DNA of 26,597 bases from Deltaproteobacteria bacterium (GCA_011051075.1 DREN01000249.1:1-26597); one strand, 5' to 3'. Shown: positions 7,405 to 16,018, counted from the stretch's first letter. Program-made: numbers and translations. The notes: a model not told the origin generated them from the sequence alone.

Positions 7405-8059
7405 CTCCCCTGTTATCCATCTTCTCTGTCACATCTCTCTGCCCCTCGGTCAGGATCCCGGTCTGGTCTGCGGGAAACAGGTCCCGGTAGGCCACGGTCA
7501 GGATGCAGGCCTGAATGGGGAGGGTAAAAACCGCGCCTATGCCGCAGGCAATGACGCCAGCACTGCCGATAAGGTTGGCAACAACTGAAAAGCCTAAAAA
7601 AGGCCAGATATTGGGCTTGACCCTGTTGAAGCTGTCAAGGGAGGCGGGCCAGAACTCCCTGTTCCTGTCAACTATCAGGAAAAGGCCGAACATGAGCAGG
7701 GCATGGGCCACCAGGGCCACAAAGATGGAGGCCAATTGTCCCATGCAGGGCACAAGACCGATAATAACCGTGGCCAGAAAGATGGCTATTCCCCATATGA
7801 CCACAAAGAGAAAGGAGTTGAGGAAGTAGTCAAAACCCCTGAACAGGGTCCCCACCTCGGGCCTTGGTTCCTTCCCGTCTAAAAGTCCCAGGGTGATTAA
7901 GACCATCCCCGCAAACATGGGGCCGGCAAGGACCCCCACGGTTACGGCGCTGATTACCAGAGCAATGAGCGAGGCAAGTACCAGTATACCGAAGTTTTCC
8001 TTGTAGAGGTTGAAGCCCCCTTCGATCCACTCTCCGAATTTTACTTCAGCTTGTTCCAT
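7394..8059 (-). CDS. Integral membrane protein of unknown function
   Basis: A 221-residue protein that opens with an amphipathic segment FGEWIEGGFNLYKENFGIL, followed by about six hydrophobic stretches (LVLASLIALVISAVTVGVLA, FVVIWGIAIFLATVIIGL, FVALVAHALLMFGLFLIV, FLGFSVVANLIGSAGVIACG and others) and a charged C-terminal tail. The overall look (paired helices joined by FxxxYKxN-like loops) recalls the DUF975/YciC style of bacterial membrane proteins, but I cannot assign a family with confidence. The start at 8059 is chosen because GGGAGGATCCAG precedes it; an ATG 75 bases upstream lacks a good ribosome site. It is followed, with an 11-base overlap, by the DUF2752 gene, so the two probably act together in the membrane. 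Confidence 0.7.
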   Translation of the reverse strand: MEQAEVKFGEWIEGGFNLYKENFGILVLASLIALVISAVTVGVLAGPMFAGMVLITLGLLDGKEPRPEVGTLFRGFDYFLNSFLFVVIWGIAIFLATVIIGLVPCMGQLASIFVALVAHALLMFGLFLIVDRNREFWPASLDSFNRVKPNIWPFLGFSVVANLIGSAGVIACGIGAVFTLPIQACILTVAYRDLFPADQTGILTEGQRDVTEKMDNRGDEP

Positions 8060-8279
8060 CTGGATCCTCCCGGACTGAATCAGGTTTACGGGACATGGCC
8101 CATCGCTTGCTATCCCTTGAGGATCATGATACAAGATTCAGCAATAAAGGCAAGGAGAAATCGACCCGGTTACGGGCCGTCCCGGGACCATGGTCAGATC
8201 CCATGCGGGGAGATTTGCGCCTGTTCCCATATGGCTGCCCCGGCCTTCACGGCCCACGGGAAAAAGGGGTTTTGATCTT

Positions 8280-9635
8280 TTGAATAGAACGACACGACTT
8301 TTCTTCTCAATAGCCCTGTGGTGCATTGCCTTGCTCGCGTCCGAGACCCTGCTTTTCTCCGCTGAAGTCCTGCATGGCCCCCCGTTGCCGAACCCCTCTA
8401 CAAACCAGAAGGGGATGGACCAGACAGTGTCCCTCCATGTTGGGACACTTACTCCTGCACAGGAGTATGCAGGGGAGATACTGGCCTACCTGCTGCGCGT
8501 GGTTCTTGGGTTGGAAGGCCGCCTGGAGTCCAGGCCGGAGTGGAAAATAAAGGGAGTCGATGAAGATCTCAATTTTGATGAAATCGTGGAGGTCATGACC
8601 GATCACAGGAAGAACCAGCTCCAACTGATGGTCCTTGACTTCAATATCCTGGACCTCACCAGGACCCTCTACTATTACGATGAAAGGCTCAGCCTGTACA
8701 AGGGTGATTTCAGCGTTGCCAGTATCTATCCGGCCCCTGAATTCATAGCCATCAGACTGCTCGTACTCCAGAAGAACCACCGCAATGAAAGAATCGACCT
8801 GGAGGCCCTTGTCAACGGCCCTTTACTCGACCCCGGGCTGAAGCCTTCCTCTGAGGATCTCAACGCCATGGGCCTGAGCCCCAATGAACTTGAGCTGATC
8901 AGGGATATCATAAAGAGGGAACCCAGGATATACCGGTACCTGAAATCCCCGTTTCTGATCAAGGCCCTTTACGAGGTGGGCGCGATCAGGGGAGGGGATT
9001 TCGTTACCAGGAAGATGGGTGAAGCAAACTATAAGAGGTACCCGTGCAGACCCATGGACGGGTCTTACAGGCCCGACGCCGTAAAGATCCTCTTTCTTCC
9101 ATCCATCATGAGAGAGTTCCAGTACGAAAAATCCGGCCCCCGCTTCCCACCATACGGGTTCAAGGCAACGGAGTTTTTCAAGGAAATGGTTAAAAAACTG
9201 AGAGATGAGATCCTTTCAGCAACCAGGGCCTTTCTCAGAGGGGAGCTGGTGGACCAGGGAGAAACAGGGCCCGGGCTCAGCCAGCGGCAGTGGGAGATGC
9301 TGTGGACCCTGATTGAAGGGGAGTATATATCCTTCTATATTGAAGATCAAAGGCCCCTGGTTGTATATCCTGAAAACGCCTCTCAGGTATCCAGGGATGT
9401 GTGCCCGGAGGCGGACTTCTCGGTTATCCTGATGGGAGAGAATATTTACAAGGCAATATATTTCGACAGGGCAAGGGACGTTTATCCCGCCGTTGACCGC
9501 CTGTACGTGGACATGATGGACATAAAACACTCGGAGACAGAGGAGGAGACGGAAAAGACGGCCCGGTTCATCTGTTCAAGGCTCATGATCCGCTTGCCAG
9601 GGCTGCTTCAAGGGCTTGGAATGGGTGATGATTAG
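8280..9635 (+). CDS. Exported protein of unknown function
   Basis: I do not recognise this 451-residue protein. From a TTG at 8280, preceded by AAGGGG, it opens with a plausible signal peptide (MNRTTR, then LFFSIALWCIALLASETLLFS, cleavage near SA-EVLHG). The long upstream extension to an ATG at 8190 would run through the promoter region of the divergent gene and hide the signal, so I prefer the TTG. The mature part is mixed alpha/beta, rich in Asp/Glu/Arg and aromatic residues, with two cysteines in the middle and late part (YPCRPMDG and DVCPEADF), and a C-terminal acidic helix (KHSETEEETEKTARF). A segment near the N-terminus (VMTDHRKNQLQLMVLDFNILDL) loosely recalls ligand-reading periplasmic proteins, but that is only an impression. 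It is transcribed away from the membrane-protein pair. Confidence 0.65.
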   Translation: MNRTTRLFFSIALWCIALLASETLLFSAEVLHGPPLPNPSTNQKGMDQTVSLHVGTLTPAQEYAGEILAYLLRVVLGLEGRLESRPEWKIKGVDEDLNFDEIVEVMTDHRKNQLQLMVLDFNILDLTRTLYYYDERLSLYKGDFSVASIYPAPEFIAIRLLVLQKNHRNERIDLEALVNGPLLDPGLKPSSEDLNAMGLSPNELELIRDIIKREPRIYRYLKSPFLIKALYEVGAIRGGDFVTRKMGEANYKRYPCRPMDGSYRPDAVKILFLPSIMREFQYEKSGPRFPPYGFKATEFFKEMVKKLRDEILSATRAFLRGELVDQGETGPGLSQRQWEMLWTLIEGEYISFYIEDQRPLVVYPENASQVSRDVCPEADFSVILMGENIYKAIYFDRARDVYPAVDRLYVDMMDIKHSETEEETEKTARFICSRLMIRLPGLLQGLGMGDD

Positions 9636-9636
9636 G

Positions 9637-9652
9637 GCAACCGCAAGGTTGC
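9637..9652 (+). other. Short perfect hairpin with GNRA-type loop
   Basis: GCAACC, loop GCAA, GGTTGC, two bases after the stop of the exported-protein gene. On the plus strand it is followed by AAAAACC rather than a T-tract, so it is not a standard terminator for that gene; it could protect the 3' end of the message. The preceding 12 bases AGGGCAACCGCA recur at about 3659-3670 beside the long inverted repeat. Confidence 0.5.
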
Positions 9653-9684
9653 AAAAACCATAGCCGTCTGTTAAAAAGCGGCTC

Positions 9685-9809
9685 TATAGACTTCCAGATG
9701 AAGATTTTGGACTGCGTTATCGGTCGGAATCGTCGACGACGTACTATGGGTACGACTTACTCCGATTCCTCCCTCCGGCCTTGCCAAAATCATTATCTGA
9801 AACTCTATA
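9685..9809 (+). repeat. Correia-like palindromic repeat element, copy A
   Basis: A 125 bp intergenic element. Its first 26 bases (starting TATAGACTTCCAGAT and ending GATTTTGG) match the reverse complement of its last 26 (TATAGAGTTTCAGAT ... GATTTTGG) in 22 positions. Further in, GGAATCG and GTAC on the left pair with CGATTCC and GTAC on the right, so the whole can fold into one long imperfect hairpin. A second copy, inverted and about 95% identical by eye, is at 21426-21551. The outermost TA on each side would fit a TA target duplication. It has no ORF of its own. It ends 47 bases before the start of the FAD oxidoreductase gene. Confidence 0.88.
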
Positions 9810-9856
9810 CATATTGGATCAACATAATGACCGATCCGATTCAAAGGAGGAAAAAA

Positions 9857-11197
9857 ATGAGGTTCGTAATCATCGGAGGGGATGCCGCCGGGATGAGTGC
9901 TGCAAGCAGGGCCAAGAGAAACGCGCCCGATTTGGAGGTGACTGTCCTGGAGAAAACGAAGGATGTGTCGTACAGCGCCTGCGGCATGCCCTATAACATT
10001 GCCGATGCCGCGCGTCCAATGGACGACCTGGTGGTCCGCAAAGCCCGGGTGTTCAGGGAAAGGCAGGGAATCGATCTGAGGACAGGACATCTGGTCGAAG
10101 AGATCGACAGGGGTCCCAGGATGGTCAGGGGTACGAACAGCTCCGGAGATTCCTTTGAGATCCCTTACGACAGGCTCCTTATTGCCACGGGGGCCTCCCC
10201 TGTGAAACCTGCTCTGCCAGGTTTTGACCTGCCCGGCGTCATGGTCCTCAAGAGCCTGGAGGACGGACGGAGGATCAAGGACTTCATGGTGAGGAAGGGG
10301 GTCCGAAGGGCGGTTATCATCGGCATGGGCTATATTGCCCTGGAGATGTGCGAGGCCATGGCGTCCAGGGGCGTTCAGGTGGAGATGGTAAAGCCCCGAC
10401 CCACGCTCCTGCCCTGGATGCACAGGGACCTGGCCGGGGTGGTCAGGGAAGAGATCGAAGACCGTGGCGTAAGAATTCATCCGGGCCATGAGATAGAGCG
10501 CATAGAGCAGGATAGGGACACCTTCAAGGTAGTCTGCAAGGACATAACCCTTGAGGGAGATATGGTCCTGGTGGCCGTGGGAGTAAGGCCCAACAGTGAA
10601 ATGGCGGAAAAGGCCGGGCTGGAACTGGGACCCAGGCAATCCATTGCCGTGGGAAAGGATCTTCGTACGTCTGACAATGATATCTTTGCGGCGGGCGACT
10701 GCGCGGACGCCTTTCACGTGGTGACCGGAGACCGGGTCTGGATACCCCTGGCCCTTCGGGCTAACAGGGCAGGGTGGGCCGTGGCAGATAACGTGACTGG
10801 AAAGAATGTGGAGCTTGAGGGGATCGTGGGGACAGCGGTATTCAAGGTGTTTGACCTGCAGGTGGCCAGGAGCGGTCTCAGCCTTGCCGAGGCCGAGAAG
10901 TATGGCTTTGATCCGGTTGAAAACGTCATAAAGAGCCGATCCAGGGCTCACGCCCATCCCGGATCTTCAACCCTCCATGTTCAGGTGGTGGGAGACAGGA
11001 GATCGGGCAGGCTTTTGGGCGCCCAGATCGTGGGCAGGGAGGGTGCGGCCCACCGCATCGATGCCATTGCCGTGGCCCTTCACCAGAAGATGACCGTGGA
11101 GGCCTTCAGCCAGTGCGACCTGGCCTATGCGCCGCCCTTCAGCCCTACCTGGGACCCGATGCTCACGGCCGCAAACCAGTTGCTGAAGAAGATGTAG
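9857..11197 (+). CDS. FAD-dependent pyridine nucleotide-disulfide oxidoreductase, CoA-disulfide reductase/NADH oxidase type
   Basis: A 446-residue flavoprotein. The N-terminal FAD fold is GGDAAGMSAASRA (7-19); the single redox Cys42 lies in SYSACGMPYNI, the site that forms a mixed disulfide with CoA in CoA-disulfide reductases or a sulfenic acid in NADH oxidases. A second nucleotide fold, VIIGMGYIALEMCEA, binds NAD(P)H, and FAAGDCADAF is the C-terminal FAD motif. The dimerisation domain ends with AYAPPFSPTWDPML, typical of the CoA-disulfide reductase branch. There is no rhodanese extension. Likely roles are thiol redox balance (CoA or polysulfide) or oxygen defence in an anaerobe; sequence cannot separate these. 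AAAGGAGG lies 6 bases before the chosen ATG; longer in-frame starts would run into the palindromic element upstream. It is followed after 31 bases by MltG. Confidence 0.88.
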   Translation: MRFVIIGGDAAGMSAASRAKRNAPDLEVTVLEKTKDVSYSACGMPYNIADAARPMDDLVVRKARVFRERQGIDLRTGHLVEEIDRGPRMVRGTNSSGDSFEIPYDRLLIATGASPVKPALPGFDLPGVMVLKSLEDGRRIKDFMVRKGVRRAVIIGMGYIALEMCEAMASRGVQVEMVKPRPTLLPWMHRDLAGVVREEIEDRGVRIHPGHEIERIEQDRDTFKVVCKDITLEGDMVLVAVGVRPNSEMAEKAGLELGPRQSIAVGKDLRTSDNDIFAAGDCADAFHVVTGDRVWIPLALRANRAGWAVADNVTGKNVELEGIVGTAVFKVFDLQVARSGLSLAEAEKYGFDPVENVIKSRSRAHAHPGSSTLHVQVVGDRRSGRLLGAQIVGREGAAHRIDAIAVALHQKMTVEAFSQCDLAYAPPFSPTWDPMLTAANQLLKKM

Positions 11198-11199
11198 GA

Positions 11200-11215
11200 C
11201 GGCCCTCCGGGGCCG
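11200..11215 (+). other. Intercistronic hairpin with UNCG-type loop
   Basis: CGGCCC, loop TCCG, GGGCCG: a perfect GC stem with a stable tetraloop, 3 bases after the oxidoreductase stop and 14 before the MltG start. There is no T-tract, so it is more likely to stabilise the upstream message or to mark a processing site than to end transcription. Confidence 0.5.
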
Positions 11216-11228
11216 CTCAATAAATCAC

Positions 11229-12266
11229 ATGTCTGCTTACGGTTTCAGAAAACGGAAGATCTTTTTTTTGGCCCTGGGCCTTCTCCTGTTGGTCTTCTTG
11301 GGCCTTTCTGCCTGCTTTGCCCATTATTTTTCGAGCCCAGGCAACCCTCTCGGCCAGGAGAGAACCTTTGTGGTGTCCCAGGGCTCCAGTCTGACCGTGG
11401 TGACCTCCAACCTGGAGAAGAGCGGATTAATCAGGTTCAGACCCCTCTTTCTCATGGGAGCCAGGTTCATGGGATACGGCGGGAGGATAAAGGCGGGGGA
11501 GTACCGGCTGAACAGTAGGATGTCCCCCCTGGAGATCCTGAACGTTCTTGTGAGAGGTGTCAGTATAGGCCACCCAGTGACCATTCCCGAGGGATTCACC
11601 ATCAGGCAGATTGCGGATGTTCTGGAGAAAAAGGGGTTGGCCAACAGGTCCCGGTTTTTGGCCCTTGCACAGGACGAAAAAGTGGTCAGGCGTTACGGCC
11701 TGCCCGGTTCAAGCCTTGAGGGCTACCTCTATCCGGATACCTACCGGTTTGAACGGGCACAAACTGCGATCTCAATCATCGACAGGATGGTCAGGCGCTT
11801 TTTTCAGGTAATTGCGCCCCTGAAGGGGAGGATAGAGGAAACCGGCATGAGCCTTCAGCAGGTGGTTACCCTGGCATCCATCGTTGAAAAGGAGACGGGG
11901 AGGGGGGATGAGAGGCCCGTTATTGCCAGTGTGTTTTTAAACAGGTTAAAAAAGGGGATGCGCCTTGAGAGCGACCCCACGGTCATATACGGGATTGTGG
12001 ATTTCAACGGGAACCTGACACGGAAAGACCTGCAAAAGGCCGGCCCCTATAACACCTACGTGGTCAAGGGGCTTCCTGCCGGTCCAATCGCAAATCCCGG
12101 CGAGGAGTCCATCAGGGCGGTTTTATTCCCGGCTGACACCGATTACCTCTACTTCGTTTCCAAAAACGACGGCAGCCACCACTTTTCAAAGACCCTCAGC
12201 GAGCATAACAGGGCCGTAAGGACCTACCAGAAAAAGGCACGGAGGGCCCGTGCAAAAACCTCTTGA
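11229..12266 (+). CDS. mltG: Endolytic murein transglycosylase MltG
   Basis: A 345-residue YceG-like protein that cuts nascent peptidoglycan strands and so sets glycan length at the inner membrane. One N-terminal membrane helix (KIFFLALGLLLLVFLGLSACF, cut here: residues 10-30) anchors it; residues about 45-110 form the LysM-like part with KAGEYRLNSRMSPLEIL, and the catalytic domain contains IPEGFTIRQIADVL, LEGYLYPDTY, LASIVEKETG with the catalytic Glu220, ASVFLNRLKKGMRLESDPTV and GLPAGPIANPG, all family landmarks. Length is normal (340-ish). It sits 31 bases after the FAD oxidoreductase, a partnership that makes no obvious metabolic sense, so they may share only a promoter. Confidence 0.95.
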   Translation: MSAYGFRKRKIFFLALGLLLLVFLGLSACFAHYFSSPGNPLGQERTFVVSQGSSLTVVTSNLEKSGLIRFRPLFLMGARFMGYGGRIKAGEYRLNSRMSPLEILNVLVRGVSIGHPVTIPEGFTIRQIADVLEKKGLANRSRFLALAQDEKVVRRYGLPGSSLEGYLYPDTYRFERAQTAISIIDRMVRRFFQVIAPLKGRIEETGMSLQQVVTLASIVEKETGRGDERPVIASVFLNRLKKGMRLESDPTVIYGIVDFNGNLTRKDLQKAGPYNTYVVKGLPAGPIANPGEESIRAVLFPADTDYLYFVSKNDGSHHFSKTLSEHNRAVRTYQKKARRARAKTS

Positions 12267-12333
12267 CACTTCGCCCTTCATAAATTACACGAAAACATCT
12301 GAAGCCATCAACCTGTAGAGATAAGGAGATATC

Positions 12334-13584
<1,251 letters not shown>

Positions 13585-13616
13585 TGCAGGATCTCTGATC
13601 GGGCTTTTGTTCCATG

Positions 13617-13684
13617 ACCAGGATACCTGGTCCTGATCCCCTGTTCTTTTCCAGGGGATCAGGCTCAACCCCTGCCTTATTTTT
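13617..13684 (+). terminator. Terminator-like competing hairpins after thiolase 1
   Basis: Three stems in a row: ACCAGG-ATA-CCTGGT (13617-13631); a perfect 12 bp stem CCTGATCCCCTG / CAGGGGATCAGG with an 8-base loop (13632-13663); and CAGGGG / CCCCTG (13652-13657 with 13669-13674) followed 2 bases later by TTATTTTT. The second and third share CAGGGG, so they cannot form together. The third is the one placed like an intrinsic terminator; the second would act as its antiterminator. Confidence 0.6.
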
Positions 13685-13773
13685 ACCTCCCCTCTGCAAG
13701 CAATCCCTTCCTTCCCGCTGTCCGATCTCTCCGGTCACTGCGAAGGAGAACTTTTCCTCTCCACTCTCCGGGC

Positions 13774-13802
13774 TTGACATCACCGGTACCAGTTCTTAAA
13801 CT
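13774..13802 (+). promoter_or_regulatory. Candidate sigma-70 promoter for the sulfur-carrier module
   Basis: TTGACA (13774-13779), a 17-base spacer, then TAAACT (13797-13802). The -35 is perfect, the -10 matches four of six. It would give a leader of about 150 bases before the GTG start of the MoaD-like gene. That leader contains the stem AGCCCTG / CAGGGCT (13862-13882) and three GGAG-type sites just before the start. The rest of the gap from 13585 holds the hairpins described above and no gene. Confidence 0.5.
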
Positions 13803-13958
13803 ATAGCAAAGCGGTATAGATTGGAACTGATGGACATTTTTTCAAAGATCTCCTGTGCCTGAGCCCTGACCCTGCCAGGGCTGGACCAGGGACGGGCAAG
13901 AGGCCTTGGTTCCGGATCTATTCCTGAGTTTGAAAAGGAGTACCGAAAGGAGTAAGGA

Positions 13959-14231
13959 GTGAGTGTAACTGTAAATATCCACAGGACCCACCGTCAGTTT
14001 ACCGGTGGGGCAGATACGGTTCAGGTTGAGGGAACCAGTGTGGGAAGGTGCCTGGAGGATCTCATAAGGCAGTTCCCCGGTATGGAAGGGGCCTTATTCA
14101 ACGGAAAAGGCCGGCTTAAGAACGCCGTTGAGATCTACCTGAACCAGGAGAGCGCCTATCCCGATGAACTTAAGAAACCGGTAAAGGACGGGGATGAGAT
14201 CCATATTACACTAATGCTTGCTGGCGGATGA
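13959..14231 (+). CDS. MoaD/ThiS-like ubiquitin-fold sulfur carrier protein
   Basis: A 90-residue protein ending in Gly-Gly, the tail that is adenylated and then carries sulfur as a thiocarboxylate in MoaD, ThiS and relatives. The body fits the beta-grasp fold: VTVNIHRTHRQFTGG, a helix with RCLEDLIRQFPGM, and the closing strand VKDGDEIHITLMLAGG. The pattern VKDGDEIxIxxxLAGG is characteristic. The start is a GTG, with AAGGAG 6 bases upstream. Neither a MoaE partner nor a ThiF/MoeB activating enzyme lies in the window, so it may serve molybdopterin or tungsten cofactor, or another sulfur-transfer path. The next gene begins 17 bases on and encodes a Cys-rich membrane peptide, so the two are probably co-transcribed. 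Confidence 0.88.
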   Translation: MSVTVNIHRTHRQFTGGADTVQVEGTSVGRCLEDLIRQFPGMEGALFNGKGRLKNAVEIYLNQESAYPDELKKPVKDGDEIHITLMLAGG

Positions 14232-14247
14232 ACAAGGAGCGGGCAAA

Positions 14248-14466
14248 ATGAGTGTTTATGACCTGATAGTGATCCTGACAGTGGTAGGGGCCCTTGCCTT
14301 CATTATCAGGACCTATTTCAAGAGGAACAAAAAGGAGGAGACCGGATGTTGCGGGTGCTCGGCGTGCAGCGCAGACCCCGTCTCCTGCGACTCACCGGAA
14401 AAACCCCGGGCAGGATCTGAATACCCCTGCAAACCCGTTTCCCGCGCGTTAACAGAAGGGAGGTGA
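14248..14466 (+). CDS. Small Cys-rich single-pass membrane protein, FeoB-associated type
   Basis: A 72-residue protein: one hydrophobic helix (YDLIVILTVVGALAFIIRTYF, residues about 4-24), a KRNKKEE basic stop, then a Cys cluster GCCGCSACSADPVSC and one more Cys in the tail. This is the layout of the FeoB-associated Cys-rich membrane proteins (PF12669-like), usually 45-70 residues and found beside the ferrous iron transporter FeoB. No feoA or feoB is in this window. The start at 14248 is favoured by AAGGAG 8 bases before it. Lying directly after a sulfur-carrier gene, the cluster might handle a metal or sulfur rather than ferrous iron; that is inference. Confidence 0.75.
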   Translation: MSVYDLIVILTVVGALAFIIRTYFKRNKKEETGCCGCSACSADPVSCDSPEKPRAGSEYPCKPVSRALTEGR

Positions 14467-14471
14467 TGACC

Positions 14472-14546
14472 ATGAAGCGCTTTATGATTCCCAGGGTGGC
14501 CCACTGTGGTGAGGGCTGCCAACTTCAGTCCTGGGTACGACCTTAA
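14472..14546 (+). CDS. Possible 24-residue peptide with a near-perfect ribosome site
   Basis: Five bases after the Cys-rich gene, GGAGGTGAT (a full match to the 16S anti-Shine-Dalgarno) lies 4-5 bases before an ATG that opens 24 codons to a TAA at 14544-14546. The peptide starts MKRFMIPRVAHCGEGCQLQ, contains two cysteines in CGEGC and no membrane segment. It may be a real small protein, or the 5' end of a longer gene that has been cut short. I recognise no family. Confidence 0.35.
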   Translation: MKRFMIPRVAHCGEGCQLQSWVRP

Positions 14547-14693
14547 ACTGCCCGCAGAAACACCAGCACGCCACCCTGTTTTATTCCCGCCAGCCCGGTC
14601 TTTCCCGCCGAGCTCAGACCTGTGTATCTCTTCCCTTATCTGTATTTCACGACCCCGGACCAGGGGGAAGGGTGAAATTCTCACTGATTTACC

Positions 14694-14755
14694 TTGACTT
14701 GAAAAACCGTTCTCTAATATAAAAGCAGGGTTTGAAACCTGTTCGGGGAACGGTT
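14694..14755 (+). promoter_or_regulatory. Promoter with palindromic operator-like site for the acyl-CoA operon
   Basis: TTGACT (14694-14699), an 18-base spacer, TATAAA (14718-14723): five of six in both boxes. The predicted start point falls in the perfect palindrome GGTTTGAAACC (14729-14739), a typical repressor position. A second, wider pair AACCGTTC (14705-14712) and GAACGGTT (14748-14755) brackets it. The gap 14547-14693 before the promoter shows no gene. Downstream is about 80 bases of leader before thiolase 2. A TetR- or GntR-like fatty-acid regulator would fit but none is encoded in the window. Confidence 0.6.
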
Positions 14756-14819
14756 CTGGCAATTCAGGAGATAGATTTTTTCTCTGATTTCAGATAGCTG
14801 AGGGGTAAGGAGAAGACTT

Positions 14820-16010
14820 ATGAGAGATGTGGTTATTGTTAGCGCCTGCAGGACCCCTGTGGGCGATTTTGGCGGATCATTGAGCACTGTATCAGCCACG
14901 GATCTGGGGGCCCTCGTCATTGAAGAGGCCGTTAAGAGGGCGGGAATCGAAAAGAGCCAGGTGGATGAGGTGATCATGGGGAGCGTTCTGCCGCACGGCC
15001 TGGGGCAGAACCCTGCCAGGCAGAGCATGGTGAGGGCAGGTCTCCCGTGGGAGGTGGGCGCCATTACAGTGAACAAGGTGTGCGGGTCAGGTCTCAAGGC
15101 GGTCATGCTGGCGGCGCAGGCCATCCAGTGCGGAGATGCGGATGTAGTCGTGGCAGGGGGGCAGGAGAACATGAATCTCTGCCCCTATATGCTAAAAAAG
15201 GCGAGAACCGGTTACCGCATGAACAACAACAAGATGGTTGACGCCATGGTCCATGACGGTCTCTGGGACCACGTAAACGACTTTCACATGGGTATCAGCG
15301 CTGAACTGGTGGCGGAGAAGTACGGTGTAAGTCGGGAAGATTCCGATTCCTTTGCCATGAACTCCTACGAAAAGGCGTGGAAGGCCATGGAATCCGACTG
15401 GTTCAAGGATGAGATCGTCCCGGTTGAGGTGCCCGCAAGGAAGGGGCCTCCGAAGATATTCCAGGAGGACGAGATCCCCTTGAGGCAGCCCAAGACCAGC
15501 ATGGATGGGCTTGCAAGACTGCGGCCCGCGTTCAAAAAGGATGGCTTGGTAACGGCTGGCAATGCCTCCAAGATAAGTGACGGGGCATCGGCCCTTGTGG
15601 TCATGTCAAGGGAAAGGGCCAAGGAGTTGAGGTGCAGTCCCATGGTCCGGATCGGGGCCCAGGGGGCATCGGGTATAGAGATGAAGTACGTCCTTGTGGC
15701 GCCTATACTGTCCATCCCCAAGGTCCTGGCCAAGGACGGCCTTCAGATAGGGGATGTGGATCTCCATGAGGTAAACGAGGCCTTCAGCACCTCATCCGTT
15801 GCCATCAACAGGGAGCTTGGGATCGATCCTGAAAAGGTGAACGTGCACGGCGGATCCGTGGCCATCGGTCATCCCATAGGCGCCAGCGGGGCCCGTGTGC
15901 TGACCACCCTTATTTACGCCATGAAGCAAAGGGATGCCGAGGTAGGCGAGGCCTCCCTGTGCCTGGGCGGTGGAGAGGCCGTTACCCTTGTGGTTTATAA
16001 CGAGGGGTAG
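14820..16010 (+). CDS. Acetyl-CoA C-acetyltransferase (thiolase 2)
   Basis: A 396-residue thiolase of standard length, with Cys88 in VNKVCGSGLKA, the QENMNLCPYML block, NEAFS (as NEAFSTSSVA rather than NEAFAAQ), His351 in AIGHPIGASG and Cys381 in LCLGGG. It should interconvert acetoacetyl-CoA or another 3-ketoacyl-CoA with acetyl-CoA. The Thr-Ser-Ser in place of Ala-Ala-Gln after the NEAF motif is a mild departure. AAGGAG lies 8 bases before the ATG. It is the first gene after the promoter at 14694 and leads into thiolase 3 across a 90-base gap filled with an octamer repeat. Probably the operon's final acetyl-CoA-releasing step. Confidence 0.93.
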   Translation: MRDVVIVSACRTPVGDFGGSLSTVSATDLGALVIEEAVKRAGIEKSQVDEVIMGSVLPHGLGQNPARQSMVRAGLPWEVGAITVNKVCGSGLKAVMLAAQAIQCGDADVVVAGGQENMNLCPYMLKKARTGYRMNNNKMVDAMVHDGLWDHVNDFHMGISAELVAEKYGVSREDSDSFAMNSYEKAWKAMESDWFKDEIVPVEVPARKGPPKIFQEDEIPLRQPKTSMDGLARLRPAFKKDGLVTAGNASKISDGASALVVMSRERAKELRCSPMVRIGAQGASGIEMKYVLVAPILSIPKVLAKDGLQIGDVDLHEVNEAFSTSSVAINRELGIDPEKVNVHGGSVAIGHPIGASGARVLTTLIYAMKQRDAEVGEASLCLGGGEAVTLVVYNEG

Positions 16011-16018
16011 GGAGGGTT

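Noticed and set aside
9671..10957. A 428-codon minus-strand frame
   Set aside because: Antisense to the FAD oxidoreductase and runs into the palindromic repeat; its composition (His/Pro/Gly-rich) is that of a shadow frame in GC-rich DNA.
13803..13958. Molybdenum-cofactor riboswitch in the leader of the MoaD-like gene
   Set aside because: The leader is long and has one clear stem, but I could not match the conserved Moco RNA core, so only a promoter with a structured leader is claimed.
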